This document shows, piece after piece, positions 16,389 through 26,068 of a DNA stretch of 64,000 nt. Each line of letters opens with the position of its first letter. Position 1 is the first letter of the stretch. The translations under genes and the position numbers were made by a program. Where the stretch lies: NCBI RefSeq assembly GCF_900090275.1, contig NZ_LT607755.1:558001-622000 (forward strand), written 5' to 3'. The DNA is from Micromonospora zamorensis (lineage in GTDB: Bacteria; Actinomycetota; Actinomycetes; Mycobacteriales; Micromonosporaceae). The notes below the pieces were generated by a model. The model searched no databases. It had not been told where the DNA came from and saw only the letters and a list, made by a program, of their open reading frames with translations.

Positions 16389-18326
16389 GTGCGCTACCGC
16401 CAGCTCACCACCGGGACGCTCGCGCTGGGCGTCATCCTGCTCATCGACGTGCTGCGGGTCTGGTTGCCCGGCATCATCACCATCTTCGGCCAGGCGGCGT
16501 CCACGCCGGCCGAGCTGATGGGCGCGTTCGCCCTCGGCTGGTTCGTGCTCGCGCTGGGCGCACCCGCTGTGGTCCGCCGGGTCGGCGCCCGCCCCGTCAC
16601 GGTCGTCGCCGCCGTTCTGCTCGCCGTCGCCCGGCTCGCGCTCACCGCAACACCCGGCGGGCGTACGCAGCTCTGGTTGGCCACCGCCGGGCTGCTCGCC
16701 GGGCTGGTCTGGCTGGTCGGCGTCGCCGCCGACACCGACCGCCCGGTTCCGGGGCTGGCGTTGGGTTTCGCTGTCAACGCGGCCCTGCACGCGGTGTTGG
16801 ACACCGTCGACCTGGTGTGGCGGGGCGGCTGGTTGGCCTGGCTGCTCAGCTCCGTCGCGGTCGTGCTGTTCGTGCTCGGGACGGCGCAGCCCGGCACCCG
16901 TGCCGATGGCGTGACCGGTACCGGTGGGGTGCGGGCCTGGCTGCTGGCCGGGCCGGCGCTGCTGCTGGCCGGAATGGTGGCGCTCTCCCCGGCGCTGGCC
17001 CGGACCGGGATGTCGTTCCTGGTGGCCGGGGACGGCGTGGCTCGTTCGCCGCTGTTCGGCCTGGCGCCGGTGCCGGTGGCGGTCGCCGGGTTCCTGTTTA
17101 CCGCGTTGACCCGACCGCCCCGGGGGTGGAGCCGTGCGTACGGGCCGGTGGCGCTGCTGGCCGGCGCGGTGCTGTTCGCCCTCGACAGGGGTGACCTGCT
17201 CCTCCCGGCCGTCCTGCTCGCCGCAGTCGGTCTCGGTGCCTGCCTCGCGCTGACCGACGACGCCAGCGGCCCGGACAGCGACGCCGGCAACGCCAGCGAC
17301 ACCGCGAGCGCCAGCGACACCAGCAACGCCAGCGCCAGAGCGGCCCGCCGGGGGTACGCGGTGGCCGCCGGCATGCTCATCTTCGCGCTGGGGGCGGTCG
17401 GGTACTACTCCGCCTACGACCTCGGTTACCCCAACGCGGCGGTGCCCGTGCTGGTGGCCGGGCTCGCCGCCGTCGTGGCGTTCGCCGCCCGTCCCGTCGT
17501 GCACCGGCTCCCCGGGCCGTTTCCGCCACTACGGGCCGCCGCAGCGGTCACCGCGCTGGCCCTGCTGGCGCCGGTGCTCGCCGACGACATCCCGGTGGCC
17601 AGCAACCGGGACGGCCCGCCGGAGCGGCTGACCGTGGTGGCCTACAACATCCGGATGGGTTTCGGGCTGGACGGCCGGTTCGACCTGCCCGGCCTCACCG
17701 AGGTCGTCGAACGGCAACGACCCGACGTGGTGCTGCTCAGCGAGGTGGACCGCGCCTGGCTGCTCAACGGTGGGCACGACACCCTGGACCTGCTGGCAGG
17801 CCGGCTCGGTATGCCGTACGTCTTCGGGCCGGCCGCCGACCCGGTCTGGGGTGACGCGGTGCTCAGCCGTTGGCCGATGCGCGACCCGCGCAGCCGCCCG
17901 CTGCCGGCCGTCGGGGCGCCCACCGGTGCGCAGGCCCTCGCCGTCACGCTGGACCTGGGCGACGGTGTCCGTACCGCCGTGGTCAGCACCCACCTGCAAC
18001 CGCCACCGGGGCGGGGCCCTGTGGTGCAGGCCCGCGCGGTCGCGGACTTCGCCACCCGGTACGCGGCCGGCCGACCCCTGGTTGTCGCCGGCGACCTGAA
18101 CACCGAGCCCGGCGACGAGGCGTACACGGAGTTCACCGACGCGGGCCTGACCGACGCGTTCGCGACCGCCCGACCGCTGGCGACCAGCCCGGCGGACGAC
18201 CCGCGCCAGCAGATCGACCACATCTTCGTCTCGCCCGGCCTGACTCCCGGCGACCCGGTGGCGCCCCGCAGCACGGCCAGCGACCACCTGCCGGTCGCGG
18301 TGACCCTGACCCTCCCGCCCCGCTGA
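16389..18326 (+). CDS. Polytopic membrane protein with C-terminal EEP (endonuclease/exonuclease/phosphatase) domain
   Basis: A 645-residue protein. About ten hydrophobic segments fill residues 5-400, interrupted near 290-320 by a low-complexity Asp/Ser/Ala/Asn stretch. From about 410 there is a full EEP domain: VVAYNIRMGFG, VVLLSEVDR (metal-binding Glu), VVSTHLQPPPG, VVAGDLNTEPGD (metal/phosphate site) and a final ASDHLPVAVTL (catalytic Asp-His). All key residues are present, so phosphoesterase activity is expected, with the domain probably outside the membrane. The substrate is unknown; a lipid or cell-wall phosphoester is one option. The GTG at 16389 begins with the first membrane segment. 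Confidence 0.85.
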   Translation: MRYRQLTTGTLALGVILLIDVLRVWLPGIITIFGQAASTPAELMGAFALGWFVLALGAPAVVRRVGARPVTVVAAVLLAVARLALTATPGGRTQLWLATAGLLAGLVWLVGVAADTDRPVPGLALGFAVNAALHAVLDTVDLVWRGGWLAWLLSSVAVVLFVLGTAQPGTRADGVTGTGGVRAWLLAGPALLLAGMVALSPALARTGMSFLVAGDGVARSPLFGLAPVPVAVAGFLFTALTRPPRGWSRAYGPVALLAGAVLFALDRGDLLLPAVLLAAVGLGACLALTDDASGPDSDAGNASDTASASDTSNASARAARRGYAVAAGMLIFALGAVGYYSAYDLGYPNAAVPVLVAGLAAVVAFAARPVVHRLPGPFPPLRAAAAVTALALLAPVLADDIPVASNRDGPPERLTVVAYNIRMGFGLDGRFDLPGLTEVVERQRPDVVLLSEVDRAWLLNGGHDTLDLLAGRLGMPYVFGPAADPVWGDAVLSRWPMRDPRSRPLPAVGAPTGAQALAVTLDLGDGVRTAVVSTHLQPPPGRGPVVQARAVADFATRYAAGRPLVVAGDLNTEPGDEAYTEFTDAGLTDAFATARPLATSPADDPRQQIDHIFVSPGLTPGDPVAPRSTASDHLPVAVTLTLPPR

Positions 18327-18336
18327 AACACGCCCC

Positions 18337-18501
18337 AGGGCGTGTGTGGGAAGTGTCGGTCGAGCTGAGCCGGAGTCCAGGTGTCGTCCGGCAAGGCGGA
18401 GCGGTGTTCGGATACCGGTGTTGTATCCGAACACCGCGACAACGCCGCCGGGCGGCGGCTGGGCCCGGCGCAGGCCGGCCAGCACTTCCCACACACGCCC
18501 T
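18337..18501. repeat. 165-bp nested palindrome, MITE-like
   Basis: The ends are perfect 19-bp inverted repeats: AGGGCGTGTGTGGGAAGTG at 18337-18355 and its complement at 18483-18501. The centre has a second perfect inverted repeat of 15 bp (GCGGTGTTCGGATAC, 18401-18415; complement 18423-18437) around a 7-nt loop. The arms between are partly complementary, so the whole could fold into one long hairpin. It lies between two convergent genes and overlaps the last base pairs of the stop codon at 18500-18502. It could be a MITE, a dispersed palindrome or a two-way terminator. Confidence 0.85.
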
Positions 18502-19378
18502 ACAGGCGGTCGACGGCCAACAGGCGGTCGGCGGTGAAGGCAAGCAGCCAACCGCCGCCCTTGGGCGTCGTGAAGTCCTCGTCGGTGCGGCCGGTGAGCT
18601 GCTCCAGGGCGCCCGGCAGCACCTTGCCCTGGCTGCACACCGCCACCTGCCCACCGGCGTTGGCCAACTCCAGCAGCCGGGCGGCGGTGGCCAGGATCTG
18701 CTCGTCGCTCTGCTGGCCGGGCTGGGGTTCGTCCAGGTCGCCGCAGATCTCGATCGGCAGGTCGAGCAGCGCCGCCGCCGGGTCCAGTGTCTGCACGCAC
18801 CGTCGCGGTGACGCCGACACCAGCCGGGACGGCCGGATCAGGGCGACCAGGTCGGCCAGGGCGCTCGCCTGGGCCCGTCCCTCGGCGTCCAGGGGCCGCC
18901 CGACGTCCGGACCGGACCAGGTGGCCCGCTTGCCTGCGTGTGCGTGCCGGACCAGCGCGACAGTCGCGGTCACCGGCGGCAGCGCGGCGAACGCCGCCAG
19001 GACCTCGGCGTCGTGCGGGTAGCTGACCAACCGGATCGCGTCGTCCACCGCGAGCCAGCGCATGTCGTCCACCTCGGTGTCCGGTTGGAAACCGCCGCTG
19101 GCCACAGCGAGCATCGACCAGTAGTCGACCAGCTTGGCCTGCCCCTCGCTGCGGTACCGCACCGACGGCAGCCGGACCTGCGGTACGCCCCGCACGTCGG
19201 ACTCCTCGGCCACCTCACGGACCGCCGCTGCCAGCGCGTGCTCACCCGGCTCCAGCTTGCCCTTCGGCAGCGTCCAGTCGCCGTAGCGGGGGCGGTGCAC
19301 CACACAGACGCGTACGCCGTCGGGGGTCGGCCGCCAGGCCACCCCGCCCGCCGCCCGGATGCCGATCACGGCAGCCAA
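18500..19378 (-). CDS. Nudix hydrolase fused to histidine phosphatase (MutT1/SixA-like)
   Basis: A 292-residue two-domain protein. The Nudix domain (1-135) has the box GKLEPGEHALAAAVREVAEES. The C-terminal histidine phosphatase domain (about 137-290) begins with VALVRHAHAGKR, whose RHA motif carries the phospho-accepting His. This fusion is known from mycobacterial MutT1, which acts on 8-oxo-GTP and diadenosine polyphosphates. Its start overlaps the end of the CYTH-CHAD gene by 13 bp, so it belongs to the ppk group. Its stop codon lies in the end of the 165-bp palindrome. Confidence 0.88.
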   Translation of the reverse strand: MAAVIGIRAAGGVAWRPTPDGVRVCVVHRPRYGDWTLPKGKLEPGEHALAAAVREVAEESDVRGVPQVRLPSVRYRSEGQAKLVDYWSMLAVASGGFQPDTEVDDMRWLAVDDAIRLVSYPHDAEVLAAFAALPPVTATVALVRHAHAGKRATWSGPDVGRPLDAEGRAQASALADLVALIRPSRLVSASPRRCVQTLDPAAALLDLPIEICGDLDEPQPGQQSDEQILATAARLLELANAGGQVAVCSQGKVLPGALEQLTGRTDEDFTTPKGGGWLLAFTADRLLAVDRL

Positions 19379-20886
19379 CTGGTCCGCCGTCGCCGGGTCG
19401 CCCGGTGCCAGGCGGCCGGTAGGAGGCCGCGCGTGCGGCGTACGGACCCGCGTTCCCGTTCGGCGAGCCGCCCGGCGGTGACCGCCAGCTCGTGGTCATC
19501 CGGCCGCTCGGCGGCGATCCCCAGCCAGGTGTCCGCCGCGACTGCCGCATCCTGGTGCTCGCCGAGCACGTCCTGCACCCGGGCCAGGGCGCGGGACAGT
19601 CGACGTGCGCCCTTGCCGACCGTCGGTGCCACGGCGTTGACCGCGTAGCGGGCCTGTTTGGCCTCCTTGCGAACGGCGTGCCAACTGTCGTCCGGCGACT
19701 GTGCGTCGAGCCCGTCGACCCCGTCCGGCCCGGCCAGCCGCGTCCACGGACGGGCCACCAGCGCAGGCAGCGCCTCACCCGCGGGCGCGGCCGCCCTGCG
19801 GGTGAGCCGGGGCGCGCGGGCGGCCAGCACCAGGGAATCCACCAGGGCCAGGTAACGCGCGGAGCGCAGCGCCTCGTCGATGGCGGCGTGCGCCGTCCGC
19901 TGCCGTTGGGCGAGCACCTCGTCCAGGCGGTCCACCGCGCCCTGGTCGAGCGGGCTGAGCGGGTCGGCGTCGGCGGTGCGGCGCAGCCGTGCGCGCAGCA
20001 CCTCGGCGTCGCGGGCCGCGCCGAGGACACCGGCCAGCCAGCGCAGCTCGTCACGCAGCGGACGGGACCACGTCTTGCGGAGCAGTGGCCTGAAGGTGCG
20101 CAGGTCACTGCGCAGGCGTCGACAGGCGACCCGCATCTGGTGCACGGCGGTGTCGCCACCGGCGGCCGGGGCGCGCAGCCGGACCAGTGGGTCGTGCGCC
20201 AGCAGCCGGCGGATCTCCTTGCGGACCGCTTCGGTCACCACGTCGCCCGCGCTCGCCTCGGCGGTCAGCCCGGCCGGCGCGACCAGATCCGGATCGGCCT
20301 GCGCCGTCTCGCCCAGCGCCCGTACGTGCTTCGGGGTGAACGACCCACCCCGGGCGCCAGCCTCGCGCAGCACCGCGCCGATCCGGTCGAGCAGCTCGCT
20401 GTCGCCGGCCTTGCGCTCCACCTCCACCTCGCGGAACGTGTCGGAGGTGGCGCCGGAGTCGTCCAGCACGGTCACCCGGTCGTCCACCACCTCGGCGAGC
20501 ACCGCGCCGGCCTTGTCACACACCTCGTACGCGTGCCGCACCGTCCGCACCACAGTCACCGGGGCCAGCGGCGCCCCCCGGTGCAGGACGGTGACCAGCT
20601 CCACCAGCTCCGGTGGTGGCCGCCCCTTCGGCCCTGGACGGGAGATCTCGTGCCGGACACCCGGTGTCCCGGTCGGCAGTTTCACCGTCCAGGGCAGCTC
20701 GTCGCCCTTGCGGTGGCGCAGTGAGGCACCGGCGCGGGCCAGCCGCAGGTCGACGGTGTCGAGATAGCGGGCGACCAGCGTCACCGGTGGCAGCGCCCGG
20801 ACCCGACCCCCGGCCGGGGCCGTGGCGGTCAGGTCCGGCAGCACGTAGGCGTCGTCCACCTCGTACTTCTGCTCCTCCTCGACCAT
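19366..20886 (-). CDS. CYTH and CHAD domain protein (polyphosphate-associated)
   Basis: A 506-residue protein. The N-terminal CYTH domain (1-195) shows the metal-binding E-x-E-x-K motif as EEEQKYEV at residues 3-10, and WTVKLPTG and EVEVERK strands of the triphosphate tunnel. The CHAD domain (about 220-490) is an alpha-helical bundle with conserved basic and His residues (VHQMRVACRRLRSDLRTF; KQARYAVNA). CYTH proteins hydrolyse or bind triphosphates and CHAD domains bind polyphosphate. It lies 24 bp after ppk on the same strand, which supports a role in polyphosphate handling. Substrate unproven. Confidence 0.92.
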   Translation of the reverse strand: MVEEEQKYEVDDAYVLPDLTATAPAGGRVRALPPVTLVARYLDTVDLRLARAGASLRHRKGDELPWTVKLPTGTPGVRHEISRPGPKGRPPPELVELVTVLHRGAPLAPVTVVRTVRHAYEVCDKAGAVLAEVVDDRVTVLDDSGATSDTFREVEVERKAGDSELLDRIGAVLREAGARGGSFTPKHVRALGETAQADPDLVAPAGLTAEASAGDVVTEAVRKEIRRLLAHDPLVRLRAPAAGGDTAVHQMRVACRRLRSDLRTFRPLLRKTWSRPLRDELRWLAGVLGAARDAEVLRARLRRTADADPLSPLDQGAVDRLDEVLAQRQRTAHAAIDEALRSARYLALVDSLVLAARAPRLTRRAAAPAGEALPALVARPWTRLAGPDGVDGLDAQSPDDSWHAVRKEAKQARYAVNAVAPTVGKGARRLSRALARVQDVLGEHQDAAVAADTWLGIAAERPDDHELAVTAGRLAERERGSVRRTRGLLPAAWHRATRRRRTSWLP

Positions 20887-20910
20887 CAGCTCAGCCTATG
20901 CGCTGATCGT

Positions 20911-23265
20911 TCAGCCGGCCGTGCCACCGACGCGGCGCAACAACAGTTCCTGCAGATGCACCCGGGCGTTGTCGTCGGCGCTGGTCCGCCGGGTCCAGCT
21001 GCCGTCGCCGGCCAGCTCGAACGCGTCCACGTCCGGGCTCATCGCGGCGGTCAGCACGTGGTCCAGCTCGGCCCGGGCGATCGGGTCGGTCACCTTCACC
21101 AGCGCCTCCACCCGACGGTCCAGGTTGCGGTGCATCAGGTCGGCCGAGCCCATCCAGAACTCCGCCTCGCCGTTGTTGCCGAAGCGGAAGATCCGCGAGT
21201 GCTCCAGGAAACGGCCGAGGATCGAGCGGACGCGGATGTTCTCCGACAGCCCGGGCACCCCGGGACGCAGCGTGCACATGCCCCGGATGAGCAGGTCGAC
21301 GTGGACGCCGGCCTGGGAGGCCCGGTACAGGGCGTCGGTCACCCCCTCGTCGACCAGGGAGTTGACCTTGAATTGGACCAGGCCGGGCATGCCCAGTCGG
21401 ACGTGCGAGATCTCCCGCTCGATCCGCTCGATGAGGCCGGTGCGGATGCCCTGCGGGGCGACCAGCAACCGCCGGTAGGCGGTCTGCCGGCTGTAGCCGG
21501 TGAGGACGTTGAACAGGTCGGTGAGGTCGGCGCCGATCTCGGGGTCGGCGGTGAGCATCCCGAAGTCCTCGTAGAGTCGGGCGGTCTTCGGGTGGTAGTT
21601 GCCGGTGCCGATGTGGCAGTAACGGCGGATCTGGTTGCCCTCCTGGCGGACCACCAGCGCGGTCTTGCAGTGCGTCTTCAGGCCCACGAGGCCGTACACC
21701 ACGTGGCAGCCGGCGCGTTCCAGCGTGCGGGCCCAGCCGATGTTGGCCACCTCGTCGAAGCGGGCCTTCACCTCCACCAGCACCACCACCTGCTTGCCGG
21801 CGGCGGCCGCGTCGACCAACGCGTCGACGATCGGTGAGTCGCCGCTGGTGCGGTAGAGGGTCTGCTTGATGGCCAGCACGTTCGGGTCGGCGGCGGCCTG
21901 CTCGATGAAGCGCTGCACGCTGGTCGCGAACGAGTGGTACGGGTGGTGCACCAGGATGTCCCCGTCGCGCAGTGTGGAGAAGACGCTGCGCGGCACCTCG
22001 CCCTCGGCGAGCCGGGGGTGGGTGGAGGGCACGAACGGCGGGTCCTTGAGGTCCGGCCGGTCGGCCTCGCCGTAGACCTGCCACAGCGCGGACAGGTCCA
22101 GCAGTCCGGGCACCCGCAGCACGTCCTGGTCGTCCATGTCCAACTCGCGGACGAGCAGCTCCAGCACGTGGTCGGAGATGGACGCGGCCACCTCCAGCCG
22201 GACCGGTGGACCGAACCGCCGCCGGGCCAGCTCCCGTTCCAGAGCCTGCAACAGGTCCTCGTCGCGGTCCTCGTCGACCTCCACCTCGGCGTTACGGGTG
22301 ACCCGGAACAGGTGGCACTCGACCACCTGCATGCCGCTGAACAACTGCCCCAGGTGCACCGAGATCAGGTCTTCCAGGGGCAGCATCCGTACGCCCGGCT
22401 GACCCCTGTCGACCCGGACGAAGCGGGGCACGTTGTTGGGCACCTTCACCCGCGCGAACAGCTCGGAACCGCCGTTCGGGTCGCGGACCGCCACCGCCAG
22501 GTTCAGCGAGCGCCCCGAGATGTACGGGAACGGGTGCGCCGGGTCGACCGCGAGCGGGGTCAGCACCGGGAAGATGTGCTCCCGGAAGTAGGTGCGCAGG
22601 CGTTCCCGCTCCGGGTCGCCCAGCTCGCCCCAGCGCAGGATGCGGATGCCCTCGTCGGCCAGCTTGGGCAGCACGTCGTCGACGAAGCAGGCGGCGTGCC
22701 GGGCACCCAGTGCCGCGGTGCGCTCGGCGATCAGCTCCAACTGGGTACGCAGGGGCAGCCGGTCCCCGCCGCGCACCGGCAGGCCGGCGGAGAGGCGCCG
22801 CTTCAGCCCGGCGATCCGCACCATGTAGAACTCGTCCAGGTTGCTGGCGAAGATCGCCAGGAACTTGGCCCGTTCCAGCAGTGGGGTGCGCTGGTCCTCG
22901 GCCAGGGTGAGCACGCGGGCGTTGAAGTCGAGCCAGGAGAGCTCCCGGTTGAGGAACCGGTCCTCCGGCAGCGGCGCCGGCGGCTCGTCGTCCTCGTCAT
23001 CGGCGCCGGTCGGTAGGTCGCCGGGCAGGACCTGGTGGACGCCACCGGCGGTCGGGCCGGCAGCCTCGACGCTCGGCGTGGGGTCGAGGACCTCGTCCAG
23101 CCCGGAGGAGGCGGCAGCCGGGTCGTCGGCGAGGGTGTCGGCGCGGGCGGCGCTGGCCCTCTCCGCGCGGGACGGGCGGAAGCGGCCGTCGGTGCCGCGC
23201 GTGCGGGAGCCGTTGCGGAGGTCGGTGGTGGGCGGGTGGGCCGGTTGCTCGCGAGGGGTGCTCAC
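20911..23265 (-). CDS. ppk: Polyphosphate kinase 1
   Basis: A 784-residue PPK1, somewhat longer than usual because of a disordered Arg/Pro-rich N-terminus of about 90 residues. It makes polyphosphate from ATP reversibly. Core motifs: [16 protein letters not shown] (N domain), SWHDPYHSF-type region as HHPYHSF, and the two phospholipase-D-like catalytic motifs, with the phospho-accepting His in [17 protein letters not shown] and the second His in RFLEHSRIF. The GTG at 23265 is preceded by PHO-box-like repeats, suggesting induction by phosphate starvation through PhoP. The CYTH-CHAD and Nudix/phosphatase genes follow in the same direction. Confidence 0.96.
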   Translation of the reverse strand: MSTPREQPAHPPTTDLRNGSRTRGTDGRFRPSRAERASAARADTLADDPAAASSGLDEVLDPTPSVEAAGPTAGGVHQVLPGDLPTGADDEDDEPPAPLPEDRFLNRELSWLDFNARVLTLAEDQRTPLLERAKFLAIFASNLDEFYMVRIAGLKRRLSAGLPVRGGDRLPLRTQLELIAERTAALGARHAACFVDDVLPKLADEGIRILRWGELGDPERERLRTYFREHIFPVLTPLAVDPAHPFPYISGRSLNLAVAVRDPNGGSELFARVKVPNNVPRFVRVDRGQPGVRMLPLEDLISVHLGQLFSGMQVVECHLFRVTRNAEVEVDEDRDEDLLQALERELARRRFGPPVRLEVAASISDHVLELLVRELDMDDQDVLRVPGLLDLSALWQVYGEADRPDLKDPPFVPSTHPRLAEGEVPRSVFSTLRDGDILVHHPYHSFATSVQRFIEQAAADPNVLAIKQTLYRTSGDSPIVDALVDAAAAGKQVVVLVEVKARFDEVANIGWARTLERAGCHVVYGLVGLKTHCKTALVVRQEGNQIRRYCHIGTGNYHPKTARLYEDFGMLTADPEIGADLTDLFNVLTGYSRQTAYRRLLVAPQGIRTGLIERIEREISHVRLGMPGLVQFKVNSLVDEGVTDALYRASQAGVHVDLLIRGMCTLRPGVPGLSENIRVRSILGRFLEHSRIFRFGNNGEAEFWMGSADLMHRNLDRRVEALVKVTDPIARAELDHVLTAAMSPDVDAFELAGDGSWTRRTSADDNARVHLQELLLRRVGGTAG

Positions 23266-23283
23266 CCGCTCATAATCACCCGA

Positions 23284-23305
23284 TTACGGTGAACGCAAAA
23301 TGAAC
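23284..23305 (-). promoter_or_regulatory. PHO-box-like direct repeat upstream of ppk
   Basis: On the minus strand two adjacent 11-nt units read GTTCATTTTGC and GTTCACCGTAA, both starting GTTCA. This fits the 11-nt direct-repeat units (GTTCACC-like) bound by PhoP in Streptomyces, where ppk is a known PhoP target. The box lies 19 nt upstream of the GTG at 23265. Confidence 0.6.
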
Positions 23306-23319
23306 TTGGGCTCGCCGGC

Positions 23320-23517
23320 TCAGATCATCGTCGGCAATGTCACCCGGACGACCTCTCCGTCGGGATCCGTGTCGATGCGGACCCGCTGGCCCAGCCGGAG
23401 CAACCGCAGCCCGGAGGCGTCGAAGGCCCGCGCGGGGAAGCGCATCTCGGTGCCGTCGTCGAGCAGCAGCACACCGCTGCGTGTTGCCGCGTCATAGCTG
23501 GCCACCGTGCCCTGCAT
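23320..23517 (-). CDS. Small cold-shock/OB-fold-like protein
   Basis: A 65-residue protein with a cold-shock-like pattern: [32 protein letters not shown], resembling the start of CspA-type OB folds (x-G-x-V-x-x-Y-x-x-x-x-G-x-x-L-x-D-D-G). The RNA-binding RNP1/RNP2 aromatic residues of true cold-shock proteins are mostly missing, so it may be a diverged OB-fold protein. Its ATG is leaderless: TACGGT sits 6 nt upstream. It lies between fbiD and ppk, both on the same strand, and is easily missed because it is short. Confidence 0.7.
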   Translation of the reverse strand: MQGTVASYDAATRSGVLLLDDGTEMRFPARAFDASGLRLLRLGQRVRIDTDPDGEVVRVTLPTMI

Positions 23518-23523
23518 GCTGGC

Positions 23524-23529
23524 ACCGTA
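23524..23529 (-). promoter_or_regulatory. -10 box (TACGGT) for the small OB-fold-like gene
   Basis: TACGGT on the minus strand, 6-nt spacer, then ATG at 23517; predicts a leaderless transcript. Confidence 0.45.
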
Positions 23530-23540
23530 CACCCGGGGGG

Positions 23541-24191
23541 TCACCCGGCGGAGCGGGCCGGACGGCTGGCGGCGGCGACGAGTGCGGCGGTGCGCGGCCC
23601 CAGTCCGAGCCGGGCGGCGGCGGCCAGGTCCGCGGCGGTGTCCACGTCCCGGCGCAGGCTGGGCCAGTCGCCGGTCAGGGGCAGCGCCCCGCTCGCCGCG
23701 TGCGCGACCGCCGAGCCCACCCCGAAGCGAGGATCCAGCGGCACACCCGGCGGGGCGGCGAGCAGCACAGTGCCGCTGCCGGGCGCGTCCGGCACGAACC
23801 GGCGTACCCCTTCCCGACCGTTCTGCGCCGCGAGCAGCGCGCCGGCCAGCTCGGCCGGGCGCAGCGCAGGCAGGTCCGCGGTGAGCCCGGCCACCCAGCC
23901 GGCGGTAGTCCCGGCCGCGCCGTGTCGGAACGCCGCGTTCAGGCCGGCGTCCGGCCCGTCGGGCAGCACCCGCGCCCCGGCGCCCAGCGCCGCCGCCGCG
24001 ACCCGGGCGTCGTCGGTGACCACCAGGACCTCGGCGACCGCCGGGCAGGCCAGCACCGCGCGGAGGGTGTCGGCCGCCAGGGCCAGCGCCAGCTCCTCGT
24101 GCGGTACGCCGGACAGCGCGCCCCGCAGCCGGCTCTTGGCAGCGGCCAGATGCTTCACCGGCACCACCACGGCCCACCTCGGCTGACTCAC
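23541..24191 (-). CDS. fbiD: Phosphoenolpyruvate/2-phospho-lactate guanylyltransferase of coenzyme F420 synthesis
   Basis: A 216-residue nucleotidyltransferase of the CofC/FbiD family. In actinobacteria it joins GTP to phosphoenolpyruvate to give the precursor used by FbiA in F420 assembly. Motifs: [14 protein letters not shown] at 9-22 (GTP-binding loop with Lys), VTDD near 58 and LTADLPAL near 103 (metal-binding Asp). The GTG at 24191 is used. No other F420 genes are in the window, so fbiABC must be elsewhere; the presence of this gene implies that the organism makes F420. Confidence 0.9.
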   Translation of the reverse strand: MSQPRWAVVVPVKHLAAAKSRLRGALSGVPHEELALALAADTLRAVLACPAVAEVLVVTDDARVAAAALGAGARVLPDGPDAGLNAAFRHGAAGTTAGWVAGLTADLPALRPAELAGALLAAQNGREGVRRFVPDAPGSGTVLLAAPPGVPLDPRFGVGSAVAHAASGALPLTGDWPSLRRDVDTAADLAAAARLGLGPRTAALVAAASRPARSAG

Positions 24192-24318
24192 GCCCGCAAT
24201 CCTGCCAGCCGCACGGCGGGACCCTCACTGGCCGTACCGGGGGCGAGCAGGCATGATTTCCGCTGCGGGTGTCGCGGGCGGGATTCGCGGCGGGGTTGGG
24301 GCGCGACGAGGAGGCACA

Positions 24319-25056
24319 GTGGCACGGCGGAGGCTGGGGTTCTGGCAACGGTTCGCCGTGTGGCTGGTCAAGCCGGTGATGACCGTGTGGACCCGGCGCA
24401 CCTGGCGGGGCCAGGAACACCTCGGCGGCGACGGTGGCGTGATCATCGTGGCGAACCACATCTCGCACGCCGACCCGCTCGTCTCCGCGCACTTCATCTA
24501 CGACTCCGGGCGCTGGCCGCAGTACCTGGGCAAGGCCAGCGTGTTCCGGGTGCCGGTGGTCGGCTGGATCCTGCACCGGTGCCTACAGATCCCCGTCGAG
24601 CGGGGCAGCGTCGACGCGGTCCGCTCGCTGGACGCACTGGTCGCCGCGCTCGACGAGGGCGGCGCCGTGGTGATCTACCCGGAGGGCACCACCACCCGAC
24701 AGCCGGAGCTGTGGCCGATGAAGGCCAAGACCGGTGCCGCCCGGCTGGCCCTGGCCACCGGCGCCCCCGTCGTACCGGTGGTGATGTGGGGACCGGAGCG
24801 GATCTTCGACCCACGGACCAGCCGCGTCAACCTGCGCCCCCGGACCCCGGTGACCGTCGTCGCCGGAGACCCGATCGACCTGAGCCGGTGGGCGGACGCC
24901 CCGCCGACCCGGGCCACCCTCGAGGAGATGACGGACACCATCATGTTGCGGCTGCGGGACATGCTCGCCGAGATCCGTGGCGGCACCCCGCCGCCGCTGT
25001 GGGAACGACCGGCCCGGTCCTCCGTCCGGCACGAGCAGCAGGGCGACCTGGCATGA
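24319..25056 (+). CDS. plsC: 1-acyl-sn-glycerol-3-phosphate acyltransferase
   Basis: A 245-residue PlsC-family enzyme of normal length that acylates lysophosphatidic acid to phosphatidic acid at the membrane. Motif I is NHISHADP (H-x4-D, catalytic), motif [11 protein letters not shown], and motif IV VPVVMWG. The GTG at 24319 is chosen because GAGGAGG lies 5 nt upstream; the upstream ATG at 24253 has no good site. Its stop overlaps the gpsA start (ATGA), so phosphatidate synthesis genes plsC and gpsA are co-translated, a common actinobacterial pair. Confidence 0.93.
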   Translation: MARRRLGFWQRFAVWLVKPVMTVWTRRTWRGQEHLGGDGGVIIVANHISHADPLVSAHFIYDSGRWPQYLGKASVFRVPVVGWILHRCLQIPVERGSVDAVRSLDALVAALDEGGAVVIYPEGTTTRQPELWPMKAKTGAARLALATGAPVVPVVMWGPERIFDPRTSRVNLRPRTPVTVVAGDPIDLSRWADAPPTRATLEEMTDTIMLRLRDMLAEIRGGTPPPLWERPARSSVRHEQQGDLA

Positions 25057-26060
25057 CCGGCCACGTCGCGGTGCTCGGCGCCGGTTCCTGGGGCACCGCG
25101 TTCGCCAAGATCCTGGCCGACGCGGGGCGTGACGTGACAGTGTGGGCCCGCCGTGCGCCGGTCGCCGAGAGCATCCGGACCGAGCGCCGCAACCCGGAGT
25201 ACCTGCCCGACCTGCTGTTGCCGGCCCGGGTCACCGCCACCGCCGACGCGACCGAGGCGATCACCGGCGCGGAGCTGGTGGTGCTGGCGGTGCCGTCGCA
25301 GACCCTGCGCGGCAACCTCGCCGAGTGGGTCGGACACCTGCACCCCGACTCCACCCTGGTGTCGCTGATGAAGGGCATCGAGCTCGGCACCACCAAGCGG
25401 ATGAGCGAGGTCATCGTGGAGACCGCCGGGGTCGCCGCGGACCGGGTGGTCGTCGTGTCCGGCCCGAACCTCGCCCCGGAGATCGCCGCCGAGCAGCCCG
25501 CCGCGACCGTCGTCGCCGGGACGAACAGCCACCGCACCGCGCTCGTGCAGGCGTCGATCCGGACGCCATACCTGCGCCCGTACACCAACGACGACGTGAT
25601 CGGCTGCGAGCTGGGCGGGGCGGTCAAGAACGTGATCGCCCTGTCGTACGGCATCGCCACCGCGATGGGTTTCGGCGACAACACCCGGGCGATGCTGATG
25701 ACCCGGGGGCTGGCCGAGACCGCCCGGCTGGGCGTGGCGCTCGGCGCGGACCCGATCACCTTCGCCGGCCTCGCGGGAATGGGCGACCTGGTCGCCTCCT
25801 GCTCGTCCCCGCTGGCCCGCAACCGCACCTTCGGCGAGCACCTGGGCCGGGGCGAGACGCTGGAGCAGGCCCAGACGGCCACCCGGCAGACCGCCGAGGG
25901 TGTGAAGAGCTGCCTGGCGATTCGCGACCTGGCCCGCGCGCACGGTGTGGAGATGCCCATCACCGAGCACGTCGAGCGGATCTGCCACGAGGGGATGGAC
26001 CCACGCCTCGCCGTGGAAGCCCTGATGAGCCGCACCGCCAAACCCGAGTCGTACGAGTGA
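25053..26060 (+). CDS. gpsA: Glycerol-3-phosphate dehydrogenase [NAD(P)+]
   Basis: A 335-residue GpsA of normal length that reduces dihydroxyacetone phosphate to glycerol-3-phosphate, the backbone for phospholipids made with the adjacent plsC. The NAD(P)-binding motif [10 protein letters not shown] is at residues 8-17. The catalytic Lys lies in [15 protein letters not shown], and [13 protein letters not shown] is a family signature. The ATG at 25053 overlaps the plsC stop by 4 nt. An 8-nt gap leads to the next gene. Confidence 0.96.
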   Translation: MTGHVAVLGAGSWGTAFAKILADAGRDVTVWARRAPVAESIRTERRNPEYLPDLLLPARVTATADATEAITGAELVVLAVPSQTLRGNLAEWVGHLHPDSTLVSLMKGIELGTTKRMSEVIVETAGVAADRVVVVSGPNLAPEIAAEQPAATVVAGTNSHRTALVQASIRTPYLRPYTNDDVIGCELGGAVKNVIALSYGIATAMGFGDNTRAMLMTRGLAETARLGVALGADPITFAGLAGMGDLVASCSSPLARNRTFGEHLGRGETLEQAQTATRQTAEGVKSCLAIRDLARAHGVEMPITEHVERICHEGMDPRLAVEALMSRTAKPESYE

Positions 26061-26068
26061 GGAATCCG

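Noticed and set aside
15519..17504. Open frame of 661 codons antisense to hup and the EEP gene
   Set aside because: It spans two well supported plus-strand genes and the strong terminator between them; its Leu/Ala/Val runs are the complement of the hup Lys/Ala repeats.
18500..18502. Frameshift or truncation of the Nudix/phosphatase gene by the palindrome
   Set aside because: The histidine phosphatase domain appears full length before the stop codon, so at most the last residues were affected.
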